Below, one piece after another: positions 40,909 through 51,829 of a stretch of DNA of 64,000 nucleotides. Each line of letters begins with the position of its first letter. The stretch's first letter is position 1. The stretch comes from Corallium rubrum (taxonomy: Eukaryota > Cnidaria > Anthozoa > Scleralcyonacea > Coralliidae): positions 17,030,260 to 17,094,259 of the forward strand of contig OZ035998.1 in NCBI GenBank assembly GCA_964035015.1, given 5' to 3'. The notes under the pieces were generated by a model. It was not told the DNA's origin. It ran no database searches and saw nothing but the letters and a program-made list of their open reading frames with translations. A program made the position numbers and the translations under genes.

Positions 40909-41294
40909 TTAAAATGGTCTATAAGACCGTCGTCGTGCATCCCGGTTCTATTACTATTAAAAATACACTGGTAATCACATTTTACTTTGAAAAAGGATCA
41001 AAACGTCAGTATTTCGTTTTGAAAACTAATTATAATATACCCTCAGCAGTTTACCACCTTTTCACTTTGACTTTGCTTTATGTAAAACATTGCCTACACA
41101 GCAATCTATACTTTTTTACACTCAGCAATGTCGGATTCTTCACCTGGCTACGTTGAAGTTTATACAATTTTTATGAAATATTCTCAATTTTTTTTTTCTC
41201 GTGGTAGTGGTCAACTCGAAAGCTTTATGCTCCTTTGACCTCTACACACATTTTCTCAAGTAACTCTGTATAATCTTACAAAAATAATAAGTTT

Positions 41295-41500
41295 TCTCTG
41301 ACTTTAACTTACGACAGCTTGTACAGCAAAAACATACTAAAAATATTTCTTTTCTTTAGCAAAGAAATATTTTACGTGGTGTTTCCACAAAACTTATTTA
41401 TATTACATTATCGCCATGAAAACTTTCAAAGAATTAATACCAAAAAAAATTTACCAACTCAAGCTGAAAACACTAATAACGTACAATGTACTGATTATCA
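41295..41500 (+). repeat. Fragment of the tRNA-like hairpin family
   Basis: TTTAACTTACGACAGCTTGT, ACAGCAAAAACATAC and CAACTCAAGCTGAAAACACT match 55670-55745 in order, with extra sequence between the halves. It directly precedes the hexamer array. Confidence 0.65.
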
Positions 41501-41511
41501 ACTTAACACTA

Positions 41512-42400
41512 ACATCAACATTAACATTAACATTAACATTAACATTAACATTAACATTAACATTAACATTAACATTAACATTAACATTAACATTAACATT
41601 AACATTAACATTAACATTAACATTAACATTAACATTAACATTAACATTAACATTAACATTAACATTAACATTAACATTAACATTAACATTAACATTAACA
41701 TTAACATTAACATTAACATTAACATTAACATTAACATTAACCACATTAACCACATTAACATTAACATTAACCACATTAACATTAACATTAACATTAACAT
41801 TAACATTAACATTAACATTAACATTAACATTAACATTAACATTAACATTAACATTAACATTAACATTAACATTAACATTAACATTAACATTAACATTAAC
41901 ATTAACATTAACATTAACATTAACATTAACATTAACATTAACATTAACATTAACATTAACATTAACCACATACATTAACATTAACATTAACATTAACATT
42001 AACACTAACATTAACATTAACATTAACATTAACATTAACATTAACATTAACATTAACATTAACATTAACATTAACATTAACATTAACATTAACATTAACA
42101 TTAACATTAACATTAACATTAACATTAACATTAACATTAACATTAACATTAACATTAACATTAACATTAACATTAACATTAACATTAACATTAACATTAA
42201 CATTAACATTAACATTAACATTAACATTAACATTAACATTAACATTAACATTAACATTAACATTAACATTAACATTAACATTAACATTAACATTAACATT
42301 AACATTAACGTTAACGTTAACGTTAACGTTAACATTAACATTAACATTAACATTAACATTAACATTAACAATAACATTAACATTAACATGAACATTAACC
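41512..42400. repeat. (AACATT)n hexamer array, ~0.9 kb
   Basis: Roughly 145 hexamer units with a few ACCACATT phase shifts, an AACGTT block (about 42306-42332) and end variants AACAAT and AACATG. It gives long Asn-Ile, Thr-Leu and Val-Asn frames that are not genes. It is not the metazoan telomere repeat. Confidence 0.97.
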
Positions 42401-42465
42401 ATCAACTATTTAACTAATGTACATTTTGCTTCCTGTATTCTATAACCTGTAAATACTGCGAATAT

Positions 42466-42521
42466 AAAGAAACTTGAATAAAGAAACTTGAATAAAGAAA
42501 CTTGAATAAAGAAACTTGAAT
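42466..42521. repeat. 14-bp tandem repeat (AAAGAAACTTGAAT)n
   Basis: Four consecutive units, just after the hexamer array. Confidence 0.85.
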
Positions 42522-43195
42522 ATATTTGTTGTATCATTCTGTTTTCTCTAAACACAACGAGAATAGCAATAATATATAGTTCATAAAATTTATTCACAGC
42601 ATTTAACAAGCATATGTACTGAAGAGTACGCCAAAAAAAATGTTGAGACAAGGGTGTCTGCCCATTTCGTTAAACGATCACCGTTTTCGAAACTATTTGC
42701 CGCGCTTCTTGAATTCTCTTTGTCGTATCAGAAAACTAGAAAAAAAGCAATAAAAATATATCTGGTAATAAAAGCGATGAAAGAAGTTGTATGTCTGTTA
42801 AAGCGGTTCTCTGGTGAAAATATTGTTGGCAATGTTTTTGCATAATCGCAAAGATGTTATGGTAGTTACTAATGGTGCAAAGTTTCGTTTCAAAATTCGT
42901 TGAAGAAAAGGTGATATATATTTTACGTGTGAAGTTTGTATTTTGGAACGCCGCCATTATAGTGGCCGAGCTTGAGAAGAAAGAGTCGAGGAAGTTTATG
43001 ACGTTATAGACCCAATAACAACAATGACCCTTTTGTTGAGAACAACAATAATCTTTTGTTTTTATTGAGTCTATGACGTCATAAGTTCGCCTTAACTCAT
43101 TCGTCTCAAACACGGCCAATTTAATGGCGGCGCTCCAAAATACAAACTTCGCACGTAAATAAAACTTTGTTTTTGAGAAATTCGTAGGATTATGC

Positions 43196-43829
43196 GCAGG
43201 GAGCCCATCTTGGCAGAGTGTGGGCACCCTGTGGCACACTCGATCGTGGTGTGTTTAGAAAATAATAAAGGGGTGAAACACGGATTCTTCCTTGTTTTGA
43301 ACATCGTTTTAAGCGCCTATAGGTATTAAAATTGTAAGACATTAGAGCGAAATAGTTGTGATAATGATTCATTTATCAAAATATAAATCAAAATGATGCA
43401 AAATCTCAACTTTTAGCCGTGATTTTCCAGCTAAATTACATATCGTATTTTCGGGAGATGTGTTCCGCAAGTAGCTAGGACACTACATCATCGTTGACAC
43501 TTCGGATAGCTACGAAATCCTACGATAAGCTTTTCGGATAAAGCGGGAAGTCTCAGGATTACTGATTTATTACATATTCATCTGACTCTGAGTTTCAGTA
43601 GGTTTCAGTATTCCAACGGTGGCTCCCAACGATACGAGATGTCCTGGCTACTTGCGGAACACATTCCACGTTGAACGTTTGGTGTTTCATCCCTTATATT
43701 TTTTCCTGTCCCTCCCTCCCCCCTTTTTTCCTCGCTTCCGGTAACCGTTTTCCGTTTTTTTAAAACCCCCTGCCACAGTCCCCGGCGCGTCTTTCGAGTC
43801 CGCCACAGGTGCCAAGATGGGCTCCCTGT
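43196..43829. mobile_element. Nested element with 9-bp duplication, MULE-like
   Basis: Ends GCAGGGAGCCCATCTTGGCA and TGCCAAGATGGGCTCCCTGT are inverted. The exact 9-bp flank GGATTATGC occurs at 43187-43195 and 43830-43838. A 9-bp duplication is typical of Mutator-like elements. The unoccupied arm of the host family (complement of 61340-61370) reads straight through GGATTATGC, which supports the insertion. Confidence 0.8.
43458..43664. mobile_element. Innermost inverted-repeat element
   Basis: ATGTGTTCCGCAAGTAGC and GGACA are mirrored by TGTCC and GCTACTTGCGGAACACAT. It sits inside the MULE-like element, making a third nesting level. No target duplication was found. Confidence 0.65.
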
Positions 43830-43915
43830 GGATTATGCAGAGATATTAGCAACAATATTTTCATCAGAGAACCACTTTAAGACAAATACAAAGAGTGATC
43901 ACGCAATACTGAAAC

Positions 43916-44226
43916 TAAAGGTGATGTAAAACGAGCAACAAATTGCTGCAACATTATTGCTTCGCAAATTGAAAAGCGTTGTTGCACGTATTCCCACCCA
44001 CCTCAAACATTGTCGCGCAACAATGTTGTTGCAAGTTGAAACAGCATGTTGCAGCAAGTAGAACTAGAGTCGACTTTTTTTCAACAAATTTTTTAACTTA
44101 CAACAAAATCATTGTTGGGTGACAATGTTTGGGTGGTAATACGTGCAACAACGCTTTTCAACTTGAAACGCAACAACGTTGCGTTGAAAGTTGAAGAAAA
44201 ATGTGGCAGCATCACCTCACCTTTAT
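43916..44226. mobile_element. MITE of the CAACATTGTTGC family
   Basis: The ends AAAGGTGATG and CATCACCTCACCTTT are inverted, with arms containing GAAAAGCGTTGTTGCACGTA and its complement TACGTGCAACAACGCTTTTC. Fragments with the GCATGTTGCAA motif at 26835-26935 and 33665-33720 may be relatives. Confidence 0.7.
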
Positions 44227-46312
44227 AAGAGAAGAGTTATTAATAATTTCTTGCGCCAACGCATATTATTCGCTTAAAGAATTCAGTATACCAAAAATAA
44301 AGTGAGATTGTGACGTCTTCTAAATGTGTTGAACCCAGATTTCTTAATATAGATAAGTGTGCTCAGCTCAGCCCGTTGGAGCACACAATGCCAAACAGTC
44401 TGAAACTACTGTACTCTACATATAAGTACTCACCCTCACATCTAACCCCCTACTGTAAACCCTGAATTAGGCTCTACCCCAAACTCAAAATTATAAACCC
44501 CAACCCCTAATCTTAACCATAACTCTAACCTGAACTAGGTGACTTACAATCAGGAATGAATTAATAGAAAAAGTTTACCTAACGGCCAACGCTGTACTAC
44601 TATAGATGATAATTATAAATGTAATATATATTTTAAGACGGGTAAACACTGTTATTATATACCAAGTGTCAAAGTTCATGTCTTCTTGCGTCTCACTGGG
44701 CGAGAGGGTATCACGTGAAAGTCATGAAATTCGACTGTGTCTCAGCAACAGCCCTGAGCGGTGAATAATATTATACACTTAATGTCTGCTCCCGAGGGAA
44801 ACAGTTAGTTTTGTTTTCCCGAGAGTCTTGATATTTCCCGAGACGAAGTCGAGGGAAACATCGAGACTCGAGGGAAAACAAAACGGTTTCCCGAGGGATC
44901 AGACATTAAGTGTTTTGTTATATAGCTAGAGTTTCGCCGAATAATTTCGACGTATATCAAGGGAAAGTACACAAAAGACAAACGCTAAGACTTACCAAAA
45001 CATTTCGCCTGGCTCCGTAATTTCACTTCAACCAAACAAATATGAGTCTCAGAACAAAAGAACAGCAATACATTTCTCCAGTTAATCTTCACACATGCTT
45101 TGAAGACCTATGAATATTCTTTTTTTCGTACCAAACAATTTTTTGTTTATAGGATACCGTGAAGAGTTCAAAGTTCTAGCGGGCAACAATTGAAAACTTA
45201 TTGACCGAGCAGGCAATAAGTTCTCAATTGTTGCCCACTCGGTAGACATTGAAATTTAGCTCAGGTCATGTGACCACAAACCAACCAATGACAGTCATCG
45301 TTGCATCCAGTGAAACTCTGGCTATAACAATTATGTTATTGACCGGTGATTCGGTGAATAATAAAATCGTTCAGATTGAGACTACATATCAAGTTATGGA
45401 GCAAAAACAAAGGTTCGCTAGCTGAACCAGCGATGAGATAGAAAATGCATTATATTTACTTCAGTGATTTGACATCTTTCTTTTTTTGTTTTCTTTGACA
45501 ATTGGTATATAATATCGGCTCCACCTCGGGAAATATCGGCAGTCTCGGGTCCACAAAACATACTGTTTCCCTTGGTCCCAGTCAATAATTTAAGTGTTAA
45601 TTCATTAACACACTGTACTTACTCCGTGTACTGACACACTTCCCATTCATGACGCTCATGTTTACATTTCCAGGGAAGATAATAGTTTTTCTTCTGACAC
45701 TCCATCAGAGGTACAACTAGATGAGCACAGTAGTCTCGCAAGTGGAGGGGCACTCTTGCCTCAGCCAGCTCCTTTTTAGATATTTTCATTTCTAATGTTT
45801 ACAAGAAGTATGAAATTAATAACAAAATAAAATATATATGCATTTAACAAATATATAGAATGATTTCAATTTGCTATGTATCTGACAAATTGAGAGAGCC
45901 TTACCGAAATGAGTCTGCAAACCTTAACGAAGACAGATGATGTTACAGCATGTTGATGATTGACTATTGAATTCAGGTCTGATAAGGAGGGGGATAGAAT
46001 CAGTAGGCGGCCATGACCAAAGAGGGCCCATTTTTAAATGTATTTATGGAATAAAATTAATTAACATCATGCGATGTATATGTTTTGTTGTTCCTCAGGT
46101 CCCCTGGGGTTCTAATTGGGGGTATCAAATCCACTAGCCCCTTTGCTGGGTTAATGAGCGTAGATGCTCAGAGCTCATTCGTGTACTGACTACCGTATGC
46201 GACACTTCGCTCCCACCCACCCACCCCGTGTGGTAGGCGTATCACTTAGTCCAGGTGGTTGAGCCGTTGCCATTCCTCGGCTTGATCTCGCTCAGATGTG
46301 CAAATAGGATTT
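44227..46312. repeat. Palindrome-rich interval, no gene recognised
   Basis: Two strong palindromes: 44774-44915 (ACACTTAATGTCTG, CCCGAGGGAAAC, mirrored by GTTTCCCGAGGG, CAGACATTAAGTGT) and 45179-45242 (GGGCAACAATTGAAAACTTATT mirrored closely). CCCGAGG and CTCGGGAAATAT motifs recur to about 45590, so a larger decayed element may span 44740-45600. The remainder is uncharacterised. Confidence 0.5.
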
Positions 46313-46391
46313 AATGTAATGTAATGTAATGTAATGTAATGTAATGTAATGTCATGTCATGTCATGTCATGTAATGTAATGTAATGTAATG
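46313..46391. repeat. (TGTAA)n with a central GTCAT block
   Basis: Pentamer array; four GTCAT units in the middle interrupt the GTAAT units. Confidence 0.92.
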
Positions 46392-46439
46392 TTTTATTTA
46401 CCCATCTTAGGCATATAGAATTACAGTGGGGATTAGTGG

Positions 46440-47345
46440 GGATGGGATTTGTGTTCCTTGCGGTGTTACAGTTGCGGGCCAGCTACCGCATTTGTATTAC
46501 TTTGCAATCATACAGATGCTGGGGGGTTGCATGCGTGCTACTTTGTTATCATATTGTAGCTGGGGGACTGCATTTGTGCTAATGATCCTTGCTGTCATAC
46601 AGTTGCGGGGATCCGCATTGCGTTTGTGCTATTTGCTATCCAACTGTTGCAGAGAGGCTGCATGTGTTTGTGCTCCTGTACCCTGGGTGACTGCTTTGTC
46701 CTACGGTACCTCGCTGTCGTACTGTTGCTGGGGGTCTGCGTTGCGCTACGTTGCTGTCATGTGCAGTTGTGGGGGACTCCATTTGTGCTACTTTTCTTCT
46801 ATACTACAGTTGTGGGGTGACTGTAGATGTGCTTTACTGCTAGCATACAGTCGTTGGGTACTGTATTGTGCTTACTGCTGCCGCACTGTCACTAGGGCAG
46901 TGTATTTGTGCTCCCCTGCCATTGCCCGGTTGTGCGGGGGTCTCTTTAATTGTATTGGCGACTGCTTATCGTACAGGCGTTGGGGGTCTGTATTTGTGCC
47001 CCTGCTGTTGCACAGTCATGTGGGGGTCATCCACTTCAGCTGTTGCCTGCTGGCTAGCTGCCAGTGCTTGTGTGGGTCCGTACTGTGCAACTCTGCTTAT
47101 CGTACAGGCGTTGGGGGTCTGTATTTGTGCTCTCCTGCTGTTGCACAGTCATGTGGGGGGGGGGGGGGGGGGGGGGTCATCCGGTTCTGAGGTTTATGCT
47201 GCCGTATAGAGTCGTTGGGGGACTGTATTTGTGCTTGCTGCTGCCGTGCAGTCGGTGGAGGACAGTATTTGTGCTGGCTGCTGCCGTACAGTCGTTGGGG
47301 GACTGTATTTGCGCTTGCTGCTGCCGTACAGTCGTTGGTGGACTG
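46440..47345. repeat. Degenerate ~50-bp minisatellite, G/T-rich
   Basis: Loose units of the form CATACAGTTGTGGGGGACT, GCATTTGTGCTACT, GCTGTC recur about 15 times. The last units (from 47200) are the most alike (GTACAGTCGTTGGGGGACTG). A 22-base G run is at 47155-47176. A long open frame here follows from the repeat, not from a gene. Confidence 0.7.
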
Positions 47346-47462
47346 CATGGGCGGCTCCCGGCCTGTCAGCTGGGTGGGATTGCGTTCCGTGTATCCACTA
47401 CTGGTCGTCCGCTAATACGCGGCTCACCACCGTGCCTGCTCGCTTGTGTGTTTCGCTGTGTT

Positions 47463-47715
47463 TCGCGCCAGTACATCTGGTCTGTCCCCGGCTACTCTGG
47501 ATGATAACTTATGTAGGGTGTGTTCTTGGCTAGTCCAAGCAAATGTGCTGCAATTTGTAGTAGCGTGTGCTTAGCTGTTGGTAGTATGTGTTGCCGCGCC
47601 CGTACATCGGGTCTGTTCCCTGGCTACTTCTGGGTGATAACTTAATATGTATAGGGTGTTCTTGGCTACTCCAAGAAAATGTGACGTATTGTGCTGTTAA
47701 TTGTGTAGCAGCGTG
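47463..47715. repeat. Tandem duplication of ~130 bp
   Basis: Blocks CGCC(A/C)GTACATC(T/G)GG, GGTCTGTCCCCGGCTACT-like, TGATAACTTA and TGTTCTTGGCTA occur in order at 47463-47575 and 47590-47715. Confidence 0.7.
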
Positions 47716-48307
47716 TGCTCAACAGTAACGGCTACCCCGGATTATGCTTAGTTGTAATTTAAGTTTATTGGGCTCTTCAGCTGCTCTTAGGTCCAGCTCG
47801 TTTGCTTTGTACTTGTCTACCTGCTCTGGCAAGGGCCCATTTGTTGCTTTTCTTTGTTGCAGGAGTGGGCCTTTGCTTCTGGCTTTGCGTACAGGTTCCG
47901 TTCATTGATGGTCGCCTGGATGTTGGTCCTTCAATTGCAGCTTTCGCCATTTCTCTGTTGTGGCGCCCGGAATAATGGACTATCATTTGGTAAGTTACTT
48001 CTCCACTTTATGTGTGACAGTAGTTCTGTTAGGGGAGAGTAATTCTCGGCAACATTGCTACAAGTTGTAGTTGGGAGTTCAGGCTTGCCTGGAGCTGCCC
48101 TACCTATAAGACCGCTCCCGTCTTGGTGGATGGCCTGTTCCTGTAAACTGTTCCTCAGCTATTAGGGCAAACCCTCTCCGATGGAGATATACCCTCCAAA
48201 GGTTGTAGTTTACATTGCCATATCCTTGTTTAGGAACACTAGTGAGGGTACAGTATATAGTTAATGGCGTGGTATCAAGCCCTATGCCAGACATTGCAGG
48301 ATTGTTA

Positions 48308-48364
48308 ATGAAACAAACAAAAAAAACAAACAAACAAACAAACAAACAAACAAACAAACAAACC
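48308..48364. repeat. (CAAA)n microsatellite
   Basis: About 12 units of AAAC with a longer A run near the start. Confidence 0.9.
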
Positions 48365-48820
48365 CATTATCTTAACTTTTGTCCCTTTTATGGCTTTCTC
48401 ACTGCTATTGGAGGCCTTAATAAGATGAGTGTCCCCAATTAGTAGACCACGTACTGGTTGGCATTCACGTGCATGTGAATGTATACAGTGTATATTGTTT
48501 AACGAGTTGTCTTCTTACCTCCTTAACCCCTATTCTCCTTTCATTTATTTATTATTTATTTATTTGTTTATTTATTTATTTATCTATCTTTAAAAAACCT
48601 TTATTGAATGGATTTTATTGATGAGCATCTTGCACGGGACTCAGTCACATTTGTGTTTTATCCATTTTTCACATGTTAGAATTATTTTCTTTTTTTTCTT
48701 TTTTTTGCTTTTATTTTTCTGTCTTTTTTGTCCTGTTACCTTAGTCTGTTTGTACAAATGTATGTAAATATTGATTTATTTATTGTCAAAATAAGGCTGT
48801 TAAATTAAATTAAAATTAAA
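48365..48820. other. T-rich interval, no feature recognised
   Basis: Contains short TTTA runs (about 48540-48580) and long T stretches; no gene seen. Confidence 0.5.
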
Positions 48821-49176
48821 TTAATACAGTAGCTTTCTCACTGCTATGGGGGCAAGATAGCTATATATGGGGGCCCTCAATCCCTTTCTCACTGCTATGG
48901 AGGCCCTCAATGGCTTTATTACTGCTACATGTATGGGGGCCCTGATGGCTTTCTCACTGCTATGGAATGATAGCAGCTGGCTGAAGAAAGTTTGAAACCT
49001 GGAAGTTAATGGTGAAAGTGGTCGTGGCAGGCCCCATAAAACCTGGGACCAGGTAATCAAGGACCTTCTTGCAAAAGGACTTAGACGTGAGGTTGCACAG
49101 AATCATGCAAAGTGGTGATCTGCAATTACATGAACAGTCTAACCCATGCTTGCATGGATTAATTATGGACTTTAAA

Positions 49177-49208
<32 letters not shown>

Positions 49209-49620
49209 AATGATGATGATGATGATATATGTGGGCCCTCAATGGTCTCACTGCTATGGGAGCCCTCAATGGCTTTCAGTTTCTACCTTGATGGCTTTCT
49301 CACTGCTATACTGCAGGTGCCCTTGATGGCTTTCTCACTGCTATACTGCAGGTGCCCTTGATGGCTTTCTCACTGCTATACTGCAGGTGCCCTTGATGGC
49401 TTTCTTACTGCTATACTGCAGGTGCCCTAGATGGCTTTCTTACTGCTATACTGCAGGTGCCCTTGATGGCTTTCTTACTGCTATACTGCAGGTGCCCTTG
49501 ATGGCTTTCTTACTGCTATGGGAACCCTCAATGGCTTTCTCACTGCTATGCCAATGGGGCGGAGCTTTATGGCTTCTTCACTGCCATGGCAACCATTTAT
49601 GGCTTTCTTACTGCTATACC
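48821..49620. repeat. Minisatellite with ATGGCTTTCTCACTGCTAT units
   Basis: Loose units at 48828-48965 are followed, after a LINE tail, by a regular 34-36-bp array at 49285-49520 (TACTGCAGGTGCCCTTGATG plus GCTTTCTCACTGCTA), then looser units to 49620. A single unit lies at 48390. Confidence 0.85.
48985..49226 (+). mobile_element. 3' end of a non-LTR retrotransposon (LINE)
   Basis: One frame reads EVNGESGRGRPHKTWDQVIK and continues DLLAKGLRREVAQNHAKW to a stop at about 49118. The GRP-KTW segment resembles the extreme C-terminus of many LINE second ORFs, and the element ends in an ATG-unit microsatellite (49176-49226), a common LINE tail. The rest of the LINE is absent (5' truncation). It splits the surrounding minisatellite. 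Confidence 0.6.
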
Positions 49621-49901
49621 CTGCTGCCCTACAGTCTATAGTACTTAATTATAACCCAGATGATCCTAGAACCTGGAAAACTATATGCCTCAATTGTACC
49701 TCATCCGTAGTCTTTAAAGAATTTGTGTTGTTTTTAATCTTATCTGCACCAATAACTAGAAATCTGTAACTAATATTTGATATTTTTTTGTTTTATTGTA
49801 GGAGTAACAGCACAGTCTGTGGTGTAGGAAGCAAGTTGATGTTGAAGGGGTGGAGCTTCAAAAGGGTATGCACTTTGTTCAGGGCCTGGTCCTATACCCC
49901 A

Positions 49902-50026
49902 GACTGGAAAGTTTGTACCATGCAATGGAGATCTCCATCCATTGTGCAGTTTCAAGCTGACAAATTGCCCACATATAAGAAAAATACAAATCTCCATTGC
50001 ACATTTTACAAACTTTCCAGTCTAGC
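49902..50026. repeat. Hairpin with GACTGGAAAGTTTGTA ends
   Basis: GACTGGAAAGTTTGTA and TGCAATGGAGAT on the left are mirrored by ATCTCCATTGCA and TACAAACTTTCCAGTC on the right. Confidence 0.7.
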
Positions 50027-50780
50027 CTATACCCCTATAACAGTAATTGGCTGCACTCATGCTGCTGCAAACACCCTGCCATTGCCTAGTGTTTAACTAT
50101 TTTTTAACTCTCTTGCATGATTCTATTGATTCTGTAGATTTTTTGTAATTATCATAGCAAAGCTATAACAAAATAAATTAAAATATAAAAACTGTACAGT
50201 GTAGTGTTGTGATACAGTGTATGTGAGCCCATAAATGCATTAACAAAAAATTATCTTGGTGGCCCTGCACAGACCCCAATAGAAAATACTATTCCACATA
50301 TACATACACACAGACACAGTATCTGACTGTGTCTAACAAAAATGTCATGAGAACTACGTCATTTCATTACGTTTTCAAAAAAGAAACTAACACTAATGTT
50401 CAAGCAAATACCTAAAGACCACATAGCAGGAATTGTACACAAACAACAACGACATTTTCTCATCACTCACCTCTTCCATTTTTCTTACCAACGTCCGCCA
50501 TTTTGTAGCTTTACAAATATGGTAATTATACTTGTTTTCATCTTTCAAACTGACATGACGTCATTTTTTCCTTTACTTTTTGTTTACTTTTTCTTTTTCT
50601 AGGGGTTAGAATTAGTGGGGTTTTTTTGAGGTCAGAGTTAGTTTTACGTTGAGAATTAGTTTCGTGTTTTTTGAAGAAATTATTTGATAAAATGTCCATT
50701 TAAATGTCAGTTTGACAGTTGGAAACAAGTACCATCAATATTGATTCCCAGTCTCTTGTCCTCACTCGCGTAATCTGGAA

Positions 50781-50793
50781 ACAATATGGCCGA
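50781..50793 (+). promoter_or_regulatory. Possible YY1-type initiator of DDX42
   Basis: ACAATATGGCCGA matches the CAANATGGC motif found near the start of many TATA-less housekeeping genes and lies 123 bp upstream of the DDX42 ATG. A reverse motif (GCCATTTTG, about 50499) could mark a divergent start. Motif matches of this size arise by chance, so confidence is low. Confidence 0.3.
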
Positions 50794-50915
50794 CTCAACA
50801 GCTTAGTTGACATATGTTTTTATATTTTATCCAAATCTTCGCGGGCAAATTAAGCTATTCGATTTTCCGATTGTTGTAACAAGTAAAATTAAATTTGAGA
50901 GAAGTTGGTTGCATA

Positions 50916-51100
50916 ATGTTCCACAAAGGATCAAAGGAAAAACAACGAGGGATTGGATTTGGTGGATTTACAATGAGCAGCAAACCAAAACAGCAACCTG
51001 TGCTTCCAGCCCCATTGCAATCATCGCCATTTTCCAAGCAATCTGAGAAACATAAAGCCCCATTAGCAGGAGAATCTGGAGCTTCTGTATTCAAAAGACC
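50916..51100 (+). CDS. DDX42: DDX42 exon 1
   Basis: Encodes MFHKGSKEKQRGIGFGGF through SVFKR, 61 residues plus two bases, ending before GTAAGT. Confidence 0.9.
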
Positions 51101-51795
51101 GTAAGTATAACGTTTTCATTGTAGTGTACAAGTCCCATACACTTACAGACTTACTGTAGTTTATATTTGCAGACTTTTGAAACATTCCTATAATAAAACA
51201 GTACACTTAGTTATACAGTACACTTAGTTATTTGCATGATTTTTGAAACACTCCTGACCTACAATATAATTAAATACCATTATAACTATTGGGTACTGTA
51301 TATTAAGACCATATTATTATACCCTTGCAAATAATCATCCAATCAAATATCTAATATTAGTGTGTAGTGACATACTCAGGTTCTACACTACCAGCTCTTC
51401 CCAAAATCCTAAAGTGGTGAGGGAACCTCTGGTCGAAGACATGTTTCTCTGATCACTCCAAGCTACTGTATTGACATCACTAGGGTCAGATCTTGACCCC
51501 CACTTTTTGATTGGATCCAAAATCTGTATGAGGGGTAAATCTGTTAGGCAAGTGTTTTTATTGGTTGCATTTCAATTACATTACTACAGTGGAACCTCAC
51601 TATAGCATGCATCATTGTAATGTGTGACTCAGTATAACATGGTTAATCCTTGTACCCCAAAATTTGACTTTTCCTATGTTTTCCTACAGTACTACTAAAG
51701 CTCACCAAAGACCACTACATTCTGCAATATTAGTCACAGAACTGATGTGTAACATTTATATCTTATTAGACGTTTTGGTGTGTAGTATCGCTGTA

Positions 51796-51829
<34 letters not shown>

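Larger units (their letters stand above)
42803..43876. mobile_element. TTAA-flanked element containing two nested elements
   Basis: Left end AGCGGTTCTCTGGTGA and right end TCATCAGAGAACCACT are inverted; TTAA flanks both (42799-42802, 43877-43880; TA is an alternative parse). The internal hairpin around 42950-43150 (ATTTTGGAACGCCGCCATTA mirrored by TAATGGCGGCGCTCCAAAAT) matches the copy at 61306-63458. A second element (43196-43829) is inserted in the right arm. No transposase is present. Confidence 0.85.

Noticed and set aside
41512-42400. Interstitial telomere
   Set aside because: The unit AACATT lacks the G-rich TTAGGG pattern of cnidarian telomeres.
41319-42417. Long open frames of alternating Asn-Ile, Thr-Leu or Val-Asn on both strands
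   Set aside because: They are simply the AACATT hexamer array read in different frames; a 6-bp repeat without a stop codon stays open.
46426-47190. 254-codon plus-strand frame rich in Cys, Gly and Leu
   Set aside because: Follows the degenerate 50-bp G/T-rich minisatellite; runs through a G22 tract, shows no domain, and overlaps similar frames in other phases.
47855-47995. Possible exon between TTTGTTGCAG and GGTAAGTTAC
   Set aside because: Splice-like borders are present, but no frame resembles a known protein and no partner exons were found in the satellite-rich surroundings.
49285-49520. CRISPR-like spaced repeat
   Set aside because: The 34-36-bp units are contiguous without unique spacers and the context is eukaryotic; it is a minisatellite.
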